From Achromobacter seleniivolatilans (GTDB lineage Bacteria > Pseudomonadota > Gammaproteobacteria > Burkholderiales > Burkholderiaceae_B): 64,000 nt of DNA. Position numbers and translations under genes: made by a program. The stretch spans positions 5,580,001-5,644,000 of the forward strand of contig NZ_CP132976.1 of the NCBI RefSeq assembly GCF_030864005.1, given 5' to 3'. The notes under the pieces were generated by a model that worked only from the letters and a program-made list of their open reading frames with translations, was not told the origin of the DNA and searched no databases. Each line of letters starts with the position of its first letter. The first letter of the stretch is position 1. Positions 1 to 8,490 of this stretch are shown in pieces.

Positions 1-369
1 CGGGTCAGATTCCAGGCCGTGCTTTTCCAGATAGACCTTGCCGCCTTCGGTCAGCATCAAGATGGCGGGCTGGCTGATCTTGGCCATGTCCCAGGTGTAG
101 TTGCCGGTTTCAACCATGCTGCGGATCTGCGCAGTAGGTTCGGCATTGGCCTGCACGCCTACCACCTGAATGCCGGTGGTTTCCGTGAACGGTTTGTAGA
201 ACACGGCGCCATAAGCCTTGCTGTAGATGCCGCCGTCGTCGCGCACGACGATGCGCTTGGCAGCAGCGCGTGATGGCGTCCAGATCATGGGCATGGCCAG
301 CGCGGCGGCGCCAGCGGCCACGGTTTTCAGCGCATTGCGGCGCGATGTGTTGGGGGAGGTCGATTTCAT
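1..369 (-). CDS. ABC transporter substrate-binding protein, polyamine (PotD/PotF) type, partial
   Basis: Only the first 123 residues are present; the gene runs off the left edge. The start is the ATG at 367-369. Residues 9-15 read SRRNALK, a twin-arginine-like motif, followed by an Ala-rich hydrophobic stretch and a probable cleavage site near residue 36 (SRAAA), so the protein is exported to the periplasm. The mature part begins with a beta strand (KRIVVRDDGG) and has a TWDMAKISQP segment, as in family 1 solute-binding proteins for spermidine/putrescine and related cations. It lies 44 bp downstream of the FAD oxidoreductase on the same strand and could be co-transcribed with it. The substrate is inferred only from family resemblance. 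Confidence 0.75.
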   Translation of the reverse strand, partial: MKSTSPNTSRRNALKTVAAGAAALAMPMIWTPSRAAAKRIVVRDDGGIYSKAYGAVFYKPFTETTGIQVVGVQANAEPTAQIRSMVETGNYTWDMAKISQPAILMLTEGGKVYLEKHGLESDP

Positions 370-413
370 GGAAGACTCCTGCGGGTCAGGGACTACGGAT
401 CAAGAACGACGGC

Positions 414-1841
414 TCAAGGCAGCAAGCGGCCGGGATTGAAGAGATTGGCGGGATCAAACGTGTTTTTCAGCGCATGCATCATGGCCAGTTCAACGGGCGA
501 TTTGTAGTGCGCCATTTCTGCCAGGGACGTGCGGCCCACGCCGTGTTCGGCGCTGAACGTGCCGCCCAGTGCATCGGACACATCGTTGACGGCGCGGCGG
601 ATGGCCGCGGCCATGGCGTCGCGTTCGGGCAGCGCGTTCCAGGCGTCGAACGTGAAGAAGGGAATGAAATGGACATTGCCGTCGCCCAGGTGAGCCACGA
701 TCAGCACGGGCAGGCCGGGAACCAGGCGCCGCACGGCTTGCGTCGCGTCTTCAATGAAGCGCGGCACGCAGGACACGGGCACGGCGCTGTCCGTGGTCAG
801 ACCCACGCCGGCTTTCTTATTGCCTTCGGACACGCTGTGGCGCACTTCCCACAGGGCGGCGCGCTGCGTGTCGTTGCTTGCAACCACCGCGTCGTGCAGC
901 AGGCCTTGTTCCGACGCTTGCTCAAGGATCTGTTGCAGCAGGTCTTGCAGTTCAGCGCTATTGCCGGTGTCGGACAGTTCAACCAGCACATGCCAGGGAT
1001 GCTTGCCCGCCAGCGGATTCTTGCGGCCCGGCACGTGCTCCATCACGATGTCCAGCTGATTGATGTCGATCATTTCAAAGGCCGACAGACGCGAACCGCA
1101 AGCGCGCTGGAACAGGCCAAGAATGTCCAGCGCGGCTTGGGGGCTGTCTGGCGCCAGCCACGCCACGGCGTGAGCCGTGGGCAGCGGATGCAGCTTCAAT
1201 ACCGCGGCCGTGACGATGCCCATCGTGCCTTCGGCGCCAATGAACAGATGTTTAAGGTCAAAGCCGGTGTTGTTCTTGCGCAGGGCGGTCAGGCCGTTCC
1301 AGATGGCGCCATCTGGCAGCACGACTTCCAGGCCCAGGATGTTGTCGCGCGTGTTGCCGTAACGCAGCACGCCGGTGCCGCCAGCGTTGGTGGCGATGGT
1401 GCCGCCGATTTGGCATGAGCCTTCGGCGCCCAAGCTGATCGGGTACAAGCGGCCTTCGGCAGCGGCAGCGTTTTGCACCGTGGCCAGCACGCAGCCCGCT
1501 TCGACTTCCATGGAATTGTTGGCGGCGTCGACCCGGCGCACACGGCGCATACGGGACAAGTTGACGATGACAGGCGGCACACCCGTCGCGGCTGGTACGG
1601 AGCCGCCGCACAAGCTGGTGTTGCCGCCCTGCGGCAGCACTGGCGTTGCGTGCGCGTTGCAAAGGCGCACGATGTCGGCGACCTGCTGCGTATTGCCCGG
1701 CAGGGCGACGCATAGCGCCGGCCCCTTGTACCGGCCGCGCCAATCTTCGACGTAGCCCGCCGTGTCGGCCTCGGAATGAAGGATGGCGTCCGCGCCCAGG
1801 GCTTGGGTCAACGCGTCTAGCAGGGTGATGCCGTTGGTCAT
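414..1841 (-). CDS. FAD-binding D-2-hydroxyacid dehydrogenase (GlcD / D-lactate dehydrogenase family)
   Basis: 475 residues, full length for the VAO-type flavoprotein family. The FAD-binding half carries PQGGNTSLCGG at residues 70-80 and the SLGAEGSCQIGG and NAGGTGVLRYGNTRDN segments that wrap the cofactor. The C-terminal FAD-oxidase domain carries LGDGNVHF and SAEHGVGR, which hold the metal-binding histidines of D-2-hydroxyglutarate, D-lactate and glycolate dehydrogenases. The expected reaction is oxidation of a D-2-hydroxyacid to the 2-oxoacid, with electrons passed to the respiratory chain. It is divergent from an FMN-dependent L-2-hydroxyacid dehydrogenase across a 358-bp region, so both enantiomers may be handled. 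The exact substrate cannot be read from sequence. Confidence 0.88.
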   Translation of the reverse strand: MTNGITLLDALTQALGADAILHSEADTAGYVEDWRGRYKGPALCVALPGNTQQVADIVRLCNAHATPVLPQGGNTSLCGGSVPAATGVPPVIVNLSRMRRVRRVDAANNSMEVEAGCVLATVQNAAAAEGRLYPISLGAEGSCQIGGTIATNAGGTGVLRYGNTRDNILGLEVVLPDGAIWNGLTALRKNNTGFDLKHLFIGAEGTMGIVTAAVLKLHPLPTAHAVAWLAPDSPQAALDILGLFQRACGSRLSAFEMIDINQLDIVMEHVPGRKNPLAGKHPWHVLVELSDTGNSAELQDLLQQILEQASEQGLLHDAVVASNDTQRAALWEVRHSVSEGNKKAGVGLTTDSAVPVSCVPRFIEDATQAVRRLVPGLPVLIVAHLGDGNVHFIPFFTFDAWNALPERDAMAAAIRRAVNDVSDALGGTFSAEHGVGRTSLAEMAHYKSPVELAMMHALKNTFDPANLFNPGRLLP

Positions 1842-1900
1842 GTCTGTGGTCCTGAATGGATCTTGGGGTTGTCAGAACCCCGAGTTCATTAGGGCACAGC

Positions 1901-1941
1901 ATACGATTACTTAAATCGCTTTTCGATTTGATTAATCGTAT
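1901..1941. promoter_or_regulatory. Long inverted repeat between the divergent hydroxyacid dehydrogenases
   Basis: Arms at 1901-1918 and 1924-1941 pair at 16 of 18 positions around a 5-base loop. The outer ends are ATACGATTA and TAATCGTAT, the inner ends AAATCG and CGATTT. It sits about 60 bp from the start of the minus-strand gene and 260 bp from the plus-strand gene, as expected for an operator in the shared 358-bp intergenic region (1842-2199). The rest of that gap shows only a second small inverted repeat at 2160-2174 and no gene. The heptamer ATACGAT recurs in the operator at 29681. Confidence 0.6.
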
Positions 1942-2159
1942 TTCAATTGATTCTAGGGTATATCCTAGGGGTGAAACGGTCTGATCCCACGGCAGCGGGC
2001 GGGGGGCTGAATCAGACCTATCCCCGCAGACCCGCATTTTGACTGGCTTTGCCGGGTCAGACTGGTTTTGCGTCCAACGCATGCAACGGAAAACAGGGCG
2101 TAATGGGTCTCCCTGATTGCAGTCTACAAAATAATCGAAATACAATCATATCGTGCGTG

Positions 2160-2174
2160 ATGCAATTCTTGCAT
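2160..2174. promoter_or_regulatory. Small inverted repeat just upstream of the L-hydroxyacid dehydrogenase gene
   Basis: ATGCAA and TTGCAT are separated by TTC, ending 25 bases before the ATG at 2200 and just ahead of its ribosome binding site (GGAAGGG at 2190-2196). The position fits an operator over the promoter or leader. This is an inference from symmetry only. Confidence 0.3.
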
Positions 2175-2199
2175 TCACCTCGCGAATCAAGGAAGGGAC

Positions 2200-3333
2200 A
2201 TGCTTCCCAGCGTGATGGAGTACCGGCGGCAGGCGCAAAAGCGGCTGCCCCGGCTGGCATTCGACTACCTGGAGGGTGGGGCGGAAGGCGGCTTGTCGCT
2301 GGCGCGCAATACGGCAGCGTTTGCCGACGTGCAATTTCGTCCCGACGTGCTGGTGGACGTCACGGATTGCCAGCTGGACGTGCCGGTGCTCGGGGCCACG
2401 GCCGCCATGCCGGCCATCGTGGGCCCAACCGGCCTGAACGGCTTGTTCTGGCCCGAGGCCGATGTGCATCTTGCGCGTGCCGCGCATCAGGCGGGCGTGC
2501 CGTTCGTGCTGTCTACCGCATCCACCTCGTTACTGGAAGACGTGCGCGCAGCATCGCCCGGCGAACTCTGGTTGCAGTTGTATGTGCAACGCGACCGGCG
2601 CATTGCTGAACACCTGATGGACCGCGCCTGGCAGAACGGCTACACGGTGCTGTTTCTGACGGTGGATGTGCCGGTTCACGGCAATCGCGATCACGACAAA
2701 CGCAACGGCTTCAAGCTACCGTTGCGTCCGTCTGGACGCATGCTGCTGGACTTGGCCGCGCATCCGGGCTGGTGCTGGCGCATGCTGCGCCATGGCGGAC
2801 CGCAACTGAAAAATCTGGCGGTCAGCTCCAATGCGCGCGAGAACATCACCGAACAAGCCTCGGCCCTGAGCCGCCAGATGGATCTGGCGCTGAGTTGGAA
2901 TGACATCGCCTGGCTGCGGCGGCACTGGCGCGGGCGGATTGTGATCAAGGGCATTCAAGGGTTGGCAGACGCACGCCGCGCGCAGGCGCATGGGGTTGAC
3001 GGCATCGTGCTGTCCAATCATGGCGGACGCCAGCTGGAAAGCGCGCCATGTCCGTTGGAGGTGTTACCCGAAGTGGCGTCGGAATTGGGCCAGTCGCTGG
3101 AAATTCTGGTGGATGGCGGCGTGCGGCGCGGCAGCGATATCGCCAAGGCGGTGGCGCTTGGGGCGCGCGCTGTGTTGCTGGGCCGCGCACCGTTGTACGG
3201 GCTGGCGGGCCGGGGGCCGGCGGGCGCGCACGAGGTACTGGCCATTCTGCGTACCGAACTTGAAAATACGCTTCGGCTGCTGGGCCGCAACCGCATCGGC
3301 GCGCTGGACGCCCGCGCGGTCGGCAAGCGCTGA
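2200..3333 (+). CDS. FMN-dependent alpha-hydroxy-acid dehydrogenase (LldD / mandelate dehydrogenase type)
   Basis: 377 residues with a strong Shine-Dalgarno (GGAAGGGAC) directly before the ATG. The family signature SNHGGRQ is at residues 272-278; its histidine is the catalytic base that takes the substrate alpha proton. Other FMN-barrel elements are LSTASTSLLEDV, LTVDVPVHGNRDHD and LVDGGVRRGSDIAKA near the C-terminus. It should oxidise an L-2-hydroxyacid such as L-lactate or (S)-mandelate to the 2-oxoacid at the inner face of the membrane. It is divergent from a D-2-hydroxyacid oxidoreductase, supporting a role in hydroxyacid use. Substrate choice is not resolved. Confidence 0.88.
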   Translation: MLPSVMEYRRQAQKRLPRLAFDYLEGGAEGGLSLARNTAAFADVQFRPDVLVDVTDCQLDVPVLGATAAMPAIVGPTGLNGLFWPEADVHLARAAHQAGVPFVLSTASTSLLEDVRAASPGELWLQLYVQRDRRIAEHLMDRAWQNGYTVLFLTVDVPVHGNRDHDKRNGFKLPLRPSGRMLLDLAAHPGWCWRMLRHGGPQLKNLAVSSNARENITEQASALSRQMDLALSWNDIAWLRRHWRGRIVIKGIQGLADARRAQAHGVDGIVLSNHGGRQLESAPCPLEVLPEVASELGQSLEILVDGGVRRGSDIAKAVALGARAVLLGRAPLYGLAGRGPAGAHEVLAILRTELENTLRLLGRNRIGALDARAVGKR

Positions 3334-3370
3334 TCCGCCTAGCAATCCAACCTTGTGGAATCAGAGCAAT

Positions 3371-4177
3371 ATGCGTGAAAAAATTGTTTTTGTCGGCGGC
3401 GGGAATATGGCTTCCGCCATCATCGACGGGCTGCTGGGCCAGGGCCGTGAATTGGCCGATTTTCTGGTGATTGAACCTTATGCGCCCACACGCGACGCCT
3501 TGACCGCGCGCGGTCTGACCTGCCTGGCAAGCGTCAGCGCTGACATCGCCGATGCCGCGCTGTGCGTGCTGGCCACCAAGCCGCAAGTGCTGCAAGAAGC
3601 CTGCGGGCAAATCCAACAGCATCTGCCCGCAAATGCCACCGTCGTCAGCATCGCGGCTGGCGTCGAGCTGGCTTCGTTGTCTGCTTGGCTGGGCGGGCAC
3701 ACTCGCATTGTGCGCGCCATGCCCAACACGCCTGCCAAGGTGGGGCTGGGCATGACGGGTCTGTATGCAACACCCGCTTGCGGGCCTGAGCAACGCGAAC
3801 AAGTCGATGCGCTGTTTGCTGCGGTGGGCGAGCGCATCTGGACCGAAAACGAAGCGATGATCGACGCTGTCACGGCCGTGACGGGCAGCGGCCCGGGCTA
3901 CGTCTTTCACTTCATGGCGGCATTGGAAAAAGGGGCGTTGGAGCTGGGCTTTTCCGCTGCTGATGCACGTCGTCTGGCGGTGTCTGCTTTCCGCGGCGCA
4001 GCCGGGCTGGCTGCCAGTGAAGATGTGCCGCTGACCGAATTGCAAAACCGCGTGACGTCCAAGGGCGGCACCACCTATGCCGCGCTGTCGCACATGCAAG
4101 ACGCTGGCGTTGCCGTGGCGATTACGCAGGCGGTGCACAAAGCCGAACAGCGCGCTCGCGAGTTGTCAGCGGGGTAG
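3371..4177 (+). CDS. proC: Pyrroline-5-carboxylate reductase
   Basis: 268 residues, the normal length. Catalyses the last step of proline synthesis, NAD(P)H-dependent reduction of 1-pyrroline-5-carboxylate. The N-terminal Rossmann fold has FVGGGNMASAIIDGLL; the middle has PNTPAKVGLGMTGLYA; the C-terminal dimerisation domain has TGSGPGYVFHFMAAL and RVTSKGGTT, which bind substrate. An in-frame upstream extension exists, but the ATG at 3371 starts exactly at the nucleotide-binding strand and is chosen. It follows the hydroxyacid dehydrogenase by 37 bp and converges on the MFS gene. Cytosolic housekeeping enzyme. Confidence 0.95.
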   Translation: MREKIVFVGGGNMASAIIDGLLGQGRELADFLVIEPYAPTRDALTARGLTCLASVSADIADAALCVLATKPQVLQEACGQIQQHLPANATVVSIAAGVELASLSAWLGGHTRIVRAMPNTPAKVGLGMTGLYATPACGPEQREQVDALFAAVGERIWTENEAMIDAVTAVTGSGPGYVFHFMAALEKGALELGFSAADARRLAVSAFRGAAGLAASEDVPLTELQNRVTSKGGTTYAALSHMQDAGVAVAITQAVHKAEQRARELSAG

Positions 4178-4211
4178 TTGCGCGTTTTCAAGTGGCGGCT
4201 GTCCGAACCCC

Positions 4212-5657
4212 TTAGCGTTTGCGGCCCAGCCACCACAGCAGCACGACCGAAGCCGCTATTGCCGCCACGTTGAACTGCAACGCCGAGGCGAACGCGCGTG
4301 CATAACGCTCGGGCGCGTCGGTGTCGGAATAGGTTTGCAGCGTGCCGCCAAACAGCATCCCGGCTGCCGACACGCCAAGCGCCGCGCCCACTTGCTGCAA
4401 GGTGGAAATCACGCCCGCCGCCATGCCAGCTTGCCGGTCTTCGACCAGCCCCAGCGCCAAGTTCACCAGCGGCGTGTTGACAGCGCCTTGCGCGGCGCCC
4501 AGCCACACCAGCGCAGGGACAAGCGACCAAGGGGAAAGCGCCGCGCCCGCTATTTCCACATGTGCCATCAGCGCTGCGGTCGCGCCGCCGTAGAGCAGCG
4601 CAGCCAGCGCAATGGCGCGGGTTCCAAAGCGCGCCACCAGCCCAGGTGCCGCCATCGACCCGGCTACGAAACCCACGCTGGCTGGCGCAAAGATCAGGCC
4701 TGCTGTCAGCGCGTCCAGACCGAAGCCGGTTTGCACCAGCAGGGCATAGCAAAGAAACATGGCGCTGGCGGTGGAAAACACCAGCATCACCAGCAGGCAG
4801 CCCGCCGCAAAGCGCGGCTGCGTCAGCAACGCGATGTCCACCAAGGGTGATCCGCCGGCCGCACCGATGCGCCGTTGCATGTGGACGAACCAGGCCAGCG
4901 CACCGGCCGACGCTACGCCGCAAGCAATCGTCCATACCGGCCAATGCTGCGCCGGGCCTTCAATCAGCGCCAGCAGCAACAGCGCCAGACCCGTGCCCAC
5001 GAGCAACGCGCCGGGCCAGTCCATGCCCGCGCCGGAGGCGTCACGCGACTCTGGAATATGGCGCGCCAGCCGCCACGCCAAGAGCCCCACGGGGACGTTG
5101 ATCAGAAAGATGGTGCGCCACGCCAGGCCAAACACGTCAGCATGCACAATCCAGCCGCCCAGCACCTGGCCAGCGATGGCTGCCAGCCCGAGCGTCATGC
5201 CCAGCAGACCAAAAGCGCGCCGCCGGGCATGACCGTCGTAACTGACGCGGATCAGCGCATAAACCTGCGGGAACAGCATCGCCGCCGCCATGCCTTGCAA
5301 GATGCGCGCGGCGATCAGCGTGTTGGCGGTGGGCGCCAGCCCGCAGAGCGCGGAGGCCAGCGCAAACCCCGCCATCCCCAGCATGAACAAGCGCCGCCGT
5401 CCGTGGCGATCACCCAAGCGGCTGCCCGCGATCAGCAGTACGCCATAGGCCAATTCGTATGCTGCGATGATGAAATTGATCTGCGCAAAATTGGCAGGCA
5501 ACGTGGCCTGCATGCTGGGGATCGCGACGTTCACGACGAACAGGTCGAAGATCGTAATGAAGCCGCCGGACAACAGCACGGCCAGGCCCATGCGGCCTGG
5601 AACGGGTGGCGGTGATGCTGCGGTGGGGGCCGCGGCGGGCAGGGTGGTTGAGGTCAT
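4212..5657 (-). CDS. MFS transporter, 14-helix drug:H+ antiporter (DHA2) type
   Basis: 481 residues from the ATG at 5657 (ATG 5669 and TTG 5672 are alternatives in the same frame). About 14 hydrophobic helices. The first has FDLFVVNVAIPSM, the D-x3-VNVA motif of DHA2 exporters, and the loop after helix 2 has GSRLGDRHGRRRLF, MFS motif A. Probable inner-membrane multidrug or metabolite exporter. It is divergent from an MmyB-type regulator at 5765, and a perfect 11-bp inverted repeat lies immediately before its start. No good Shine-Dalgarno precedes any of the three starts, which is unusual for this window. Confidence 0.85.
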   Translation of the reverse strand: MTSTTLPAAAPTAASPPPVPGRMGLAVLLSGGFITIFDLFVVNVAIPSMQATLPANFAQINFIIAAYELAYGVLLIAGSRLGDRHGRRRLFMLGMAGFALASALCGLAPTANTLIAARILQGMAAAMLFPQVYALIRVSYDGHARRRAFGLLGMTLGLAAIAGQVLGGWIVHADVFGLAWRTIFLINVPVGLLAWRLARHIPESRDASGAGMDWPGALLVGTGLALLLLALIEGPAQHWPVWTIACGVASAGALAWFVHMQRRIGAAGGSPLVDIALLTQPRFAAGCLLVMLVFSTASAMFLCYALLVQTGFGLDALTAGLIFAPASVGFVAGSMAAPGLVARFGTRAIALAALLYGGATAALMAHVEIAGAALSPWSLVPALVWLGAAQGAVNTPLVNLALGLVEDRQAGMAAGVISTLQQVGAALGVSAAGMLFGGTLQTYSDTDAPERYARAFASALQFNVAAIAASVVLLWWLGRKR

Positions 5658-5691
5658 GAATAGCGCCATCAAAACAAGATTGGCGCTATTC
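5658..5691. promoter_or_regulatory. Perfect inverted-repeat operator before the MFS exporter gene
   Basis: GAATAGCGCCA at 5658-5668 is exactly repeated in inverse (TGGCGCTATTC) at 5681-5691 with a 12-base spacer. It abuts the MFS start codon at 5657 and overlaps the upstream alternative starts. It is the most likely binding site for the divergently encoded HTH regulator (5765-6613). Binding there would block transcription or translation initiation of the exporter. Confidence 0.65.
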
Positions 5692-5764
5692 TGAACAGGC
5701 TTTTAGCCTTATACAATTTAGCTGTTTATGCTATTACTGCCTGCAATAGCCTCGCCCATTCCCT

Positions 5765-6613
5765 ATGTCTGAATCCCCGATCCCCCAGCGACTGGACCGC
5801 ACCCGCGCCGATCTCTCCGAATTTCTGCGGCTGCGCCGCGAACGGCTTAGTCCCACAGATCTGGGGCTGCCGGCCGGCGGCCGCCGCCGCACGCCGGGTC
5901 TGCGCCGCGAAGAAGTGGCTGCACTGGCGGGTGTCGGGCTGGCTTGGTACACGTGGTTTGAACAAGGCCGCAACATCAGCGTGTCGGCCACATTTCTGGA
6001 AAACCTGGCGCGCGTCCTGAAGCTGGACGCTGCCGAACGCCGCCACCTGTATCTGCTGGCCCACCAGCGTCCGCCCGCGGAAGCTGGCCGCACGTGGTGC
6101 ACCGTGCCGCCGCAAGTGCGCCGCTTGATGGATGATTTGCCCGCACGGCCCGCCTATATCCTGAACTTGCGCTGGGATGTGGTGGTGTGGAACGCGGCTG
6201 CGGACCGCGTGTTCAATTTCGCGGCGCAAGCGCCAGGCCGGCGCAATTTGTTGTGGATGCTGTTTGTCGACCCGGCAATGCGCCAAGTCTTTGTGGACTG
6301 GCAGGCGCAAGCGCCCGCGATGCTGTCCACGTTCCGGCGCGATTTCGCCAGCGCCACTGGCGTGCCGGACATTGCTGAACTGGTCGACGAACTGCAAGCC
6401 GTGTCACCCGACTTCAAAGCATGGTGGCGCGAGCACGACGTGCATGGCAACTGCATGGGTTTGCGCAAACTGTGGATCGAGTCCTTGGGCGAACTCACGT
6501 TCGAACACTCCACCTTATCCGTCGATGAAAGCCGGCATCTGCGGCTGGTCGTCTACGCGCCTGCGCCCGATGAACCTCTTGCCGCCGAATTCGCGCACTG
6601 GTTGCAAACGTAG
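5765..6613 (+). CDS. XRE-family HTH regulator with MmyB-like ligand-binding domain
   Basis: 282 residues. The N-terminal helix-turn-helix domain covers about residues 8-85 (LRREEVAALAGVGLAWYTWF, the MmyB family hallmark), followed by a PAS-like MmyB ligand-binding domain (PAYILNLRWDVVVWNAAADR to residue ~270). Members usually repress or activate a divergent transporter or dehydrogenase gene. Here the divergent MFS exporter, with an intervening palindrome, is the obvious target. No Shine-Dalgarno is evident before the ATG. The effector ligand is unknown. Confidence 0.88.
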   Translation: MSESPIPQRLDRTRADLSEFLRLRRERLSPTDLGLPAGGRRRTPGLRREEVAALAGVGLAWYTWFEQGRNISVSATFLENLARVLKLDAAERRHLYLLAHQRPPAEAGRTWCTVPPQVRRLMDDLPARPAYILNLRWDVVVWNAAADRVFNFAAQAPGRRNLLWMLFVDPAMRQVFVDWQAQAPAMLSTFRRDFASATGVPDIAELVDELQAVSPDFKAWWREHDVHGNCMGLRKLWIESLGELTFEHSTLSVDESRHLRLVVYAPAPDEPLAAEFAHWLQT

Positions 6614-6754
6614 TCCGCATCGCGCATCTGCCGCGATTCGTGGCTCCAGGGAATAGGCGCGGGGTGGTTCTAGGGGCCGCAGCATGCGGCCCATATAGTC
6701 GGATTCTTCCACATCAGATTCAGCGCGCCGCGACCCCGGCCCGCTACGCCAACC

Positions 6755-7648
6755 ATGTCCAGCACCGCGCTTTCCCGCCGCAATGCCTTGTTGTTGTTGG
6801 GCGTCGTGGTGCTGGCCTGGGGTTTCACGTGGGTGGTCAGCAAGCTGCTGCTGCAACACATGACGCCCATCTGGGCAGTCGCCGCACGCAGCATGACCGG
6901 CACCATCGCGCTGCTGGCGCTGGGCCTGGCGTTGCGCCGAGTTGCGTGGCCGGTCAAGGCAGATATACCGGTGATTCTGAGCGTGGGCCTGCTGCACATG
7001 GGCGCCTTTGCCGCGCTGGTCAGCCTGGGTCTGCAATACGTGCCCGCAGGCCGTTCGGTGGTCTTGGCCTACACCACGCCGCTGTGGGTGATTCCGGCTG
7101 CGTGGCTGTTCCTGGGGGAGCCGATCGGCCGGGGGCGGCAATGGGGATTGGCCTTGGGCGTGGCGGGGCTGGCCGTCATCTTCAACCCGCTTGCATTCGA
7201 TTGGAGCCATCAAGACGCATTGCTGGGCAACGGCCTGATATTGCTGGCGGCGCTGTGCTGGGCCATCAACATCGTCTACGTGCGTGCGCACCGGTGGGTG
7301 ACGCCGCCGTTTGAATTGGCGTTCTGGCAGGCATTGCTGGCCTCGATAGTGCTGTCAGGCGTGGCGTTTGCGGCGGAGGGCAAGCCGGTGTTCACGTGGA
7401 GTGCGGATCTGGTCTGGCTGCTCGGATATGGCGGCGTGTTCGGCATCGCTGTCGCGTACTGGGCGGCCGTGAACGTGAACCGTTCGCTGCCGGCGGGCGT
7501 TACCGCCATCGGTTTGCTGGGCGTGCCGGTCTTCGGCCTGTTGTGTTCCGCGGTGATCCTGCATGAGCCGCTCAACGGCTCTCTGCTGGCGGGTATGGGG
7601 TTGATCATTGCCGGCATTGCCGCAGGGGTTGTGGAACGCCGGGCTTGA
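6755..7648 (+). CDS. DMT-superfamily (EamA) permease
   Basis: 297 residues with about ten hydrophobic helices in two EamA repeats, the normal size and layout of drug/metabolite transporters. The first helix has LGVVVLAWGFTWVVSK and helix 4 has YTTPLWVIPAAWLFLGEPI; the second repeat has TAIGLLGVPVFGLL and ends LIIAGIAAGVV. Inner-membrane exporter or importer of small metabolites; substrate unknown. It stands alone on the plus strand, 64 bp upstream of the PadR gene. The 141 bp before it show nothing recognisable. Confidence 0.85.
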   Translation: MSSTALSRRNALLLLGVVVLAWGFTWVVSKLLLQHMTPIWAVAARSMTGTIALLALGLALRRVAWPVKADIPVILSVGLLHMGAFAALVSLGLQYVPAGRSVVLAYTTPLWVIPAAWLFLGEPIGRGRQWGLALGVAGLAVIFNPLAFDWSHQDALLGNGLILLAALCWAINIVYVRAHRWVTPPFELAFWQALLASIVLSGVAFAAEGKPVFTWSADLVWLLGYGGVFGIAVAYWAAVNVNRSLPAGVTAIGLLGVPVFGLLCSAVILHEPLNGSLLAGMGLIIAGIAAGVVERRA

Positions 7649-7668
7649 CGAGCGGATTTCAGCAGGAG

Positions 7669-7704
7669 TATCGTAAGATATATATCTTAAGATACATCGT
7701 AAGA
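7669..7704 (+). promoter_or_regulatory. Overlapping palindromes, probable autoregulatory operator of the PadR regulator
   Basis: Two perfect palindromes overlap here: AAGATATATATCTT at 7675-7688 and TATCTTAAGATA at 7683-7694. They are flanked by two direct copies of ATCGTAAGA at 7670-7678 and 7696-7704. The block ends 8 bases before the regulator's ATG, so occupancy would block expression of the regulator and probably the downstream reductase. AT-rich symmetric sites are typical of PadR proteins. Confidence 0.6.
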
Positions 7705-7712
7705 GCTAAATC

Positions 7713-8462
7713 ATGCGCCATTCCAATTTTTGCGCCGCGGACCATCAGCCGGGCGAACACGATTTCCACCAACGTCACGGCCATTCCCATCACGGCCATC
7801 ATGGCTGGCATTCGGATCACCACCATCACCATCGCGATCACCACCAGCGCCACGCCAGTGCGGGCGGCGACTGGTTCTCCGGGCCGTCCGATGGACGGGG
7901 CGATGCGGATGGCTTTGGCGGAGGCGGCCGAGGTTTCACGCGCGGCCGCCGCGTATCCGCGGATGATCTGCAACTGATGTTGCTGGGGTTGCTGGAACAG
8001 AATCCCAGTCACGGCTACGAGCTGATCAAGGCGCTGGGCACCCTCAGCAATGGCTTCTACACGCCCAGCCCGGGCATGGTGTATCCGGCGCTGACCTATC
8101 TGGAAGAACTGGGCTACGCCACCGTCGAACAGGAAGGCGCGAAAAAGCGCTATCACTTGGCCGAACCGGGCCGGGAATACCTGCAAGCCAATCGAGACCG
8201 TCTGAATCTGATGTTCAACCGGTTCAAGCACATCGCCCGCAAGATGGACTGGATGCGCCAGGCCTGGAGCGGCGAACCGCGAACGCTGGGTCCTGAAGGC
8301 GAAGACGTGCGCACCGGCTGGTTGCCGGAACTCGTGCAAGCGCGTCATGGCATACGCCAAGCGCTGCTGGAACGCACAGACGCGTCCCCCGCCGAACAAC
8401 GACGCATTGCCGCCATCCTGACGCGTGCGATCGACGAGATCAACGCCAAGCCCTGTGCCTGA
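7713..8462 (+). CDS. PadR-family regulator with His-rich metal-binding N-terminus (YqjI-like)
   Basis: 249 residues. Roughly the first 50 are packed with histidine (for example HHGHHGWHSDHHHHHRDHH), then a Gly-rich linker, then a PadR winged-helix domain from about residue 85 (LQLMLLGLLEQNPSHGYELI, PSPGMVYPALTYLEELGY) and a helical C-terminal dimerisation part. E. coli YqjI has the same plan: a Ni/Fe-sensing repressor that controls the neighbouring ferric reductase gene yqjH. Here too the next gene encodes that type of reductase, so a metal-responsive repressor role is inferred with fair confidence. Overlapping palindromes lie just upstream. Confidence 0.88.
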   Translation: MRHSNFCAADHQPGEHDFHQRHGHSHHGHHGWHSDHHHHHRDHHQRHASAGGDWFSGPSDGRGDADGFGGGGRGFTRGRRVSADDLQLMLLGLLEQNPSHGYELIKALGTLSNGFYTPSPGMVYPALTYLEELGYATVEQEGAKKRYHLAEPGREYLQANRDRLNLMFNRFKHIARKMDWMRQAWSGEPRTLGPEGEDVRTGWLPELVQARHGIRQALLERTDASPAEQRRIAAILTRAIDEINAKPCA

Positions 8463-8490
8463 TCTTGTCCCCCCTATTTCTGGAGTATTG

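Noticed and set aside
2945..4138. 397-codon antisense frame across the hydroxyacid dehydrogenase and proC
   Set aside because: Shadow frame; it spans two well-supported genes and encodes an Arg/His/Gln-rich sequence without motifs.
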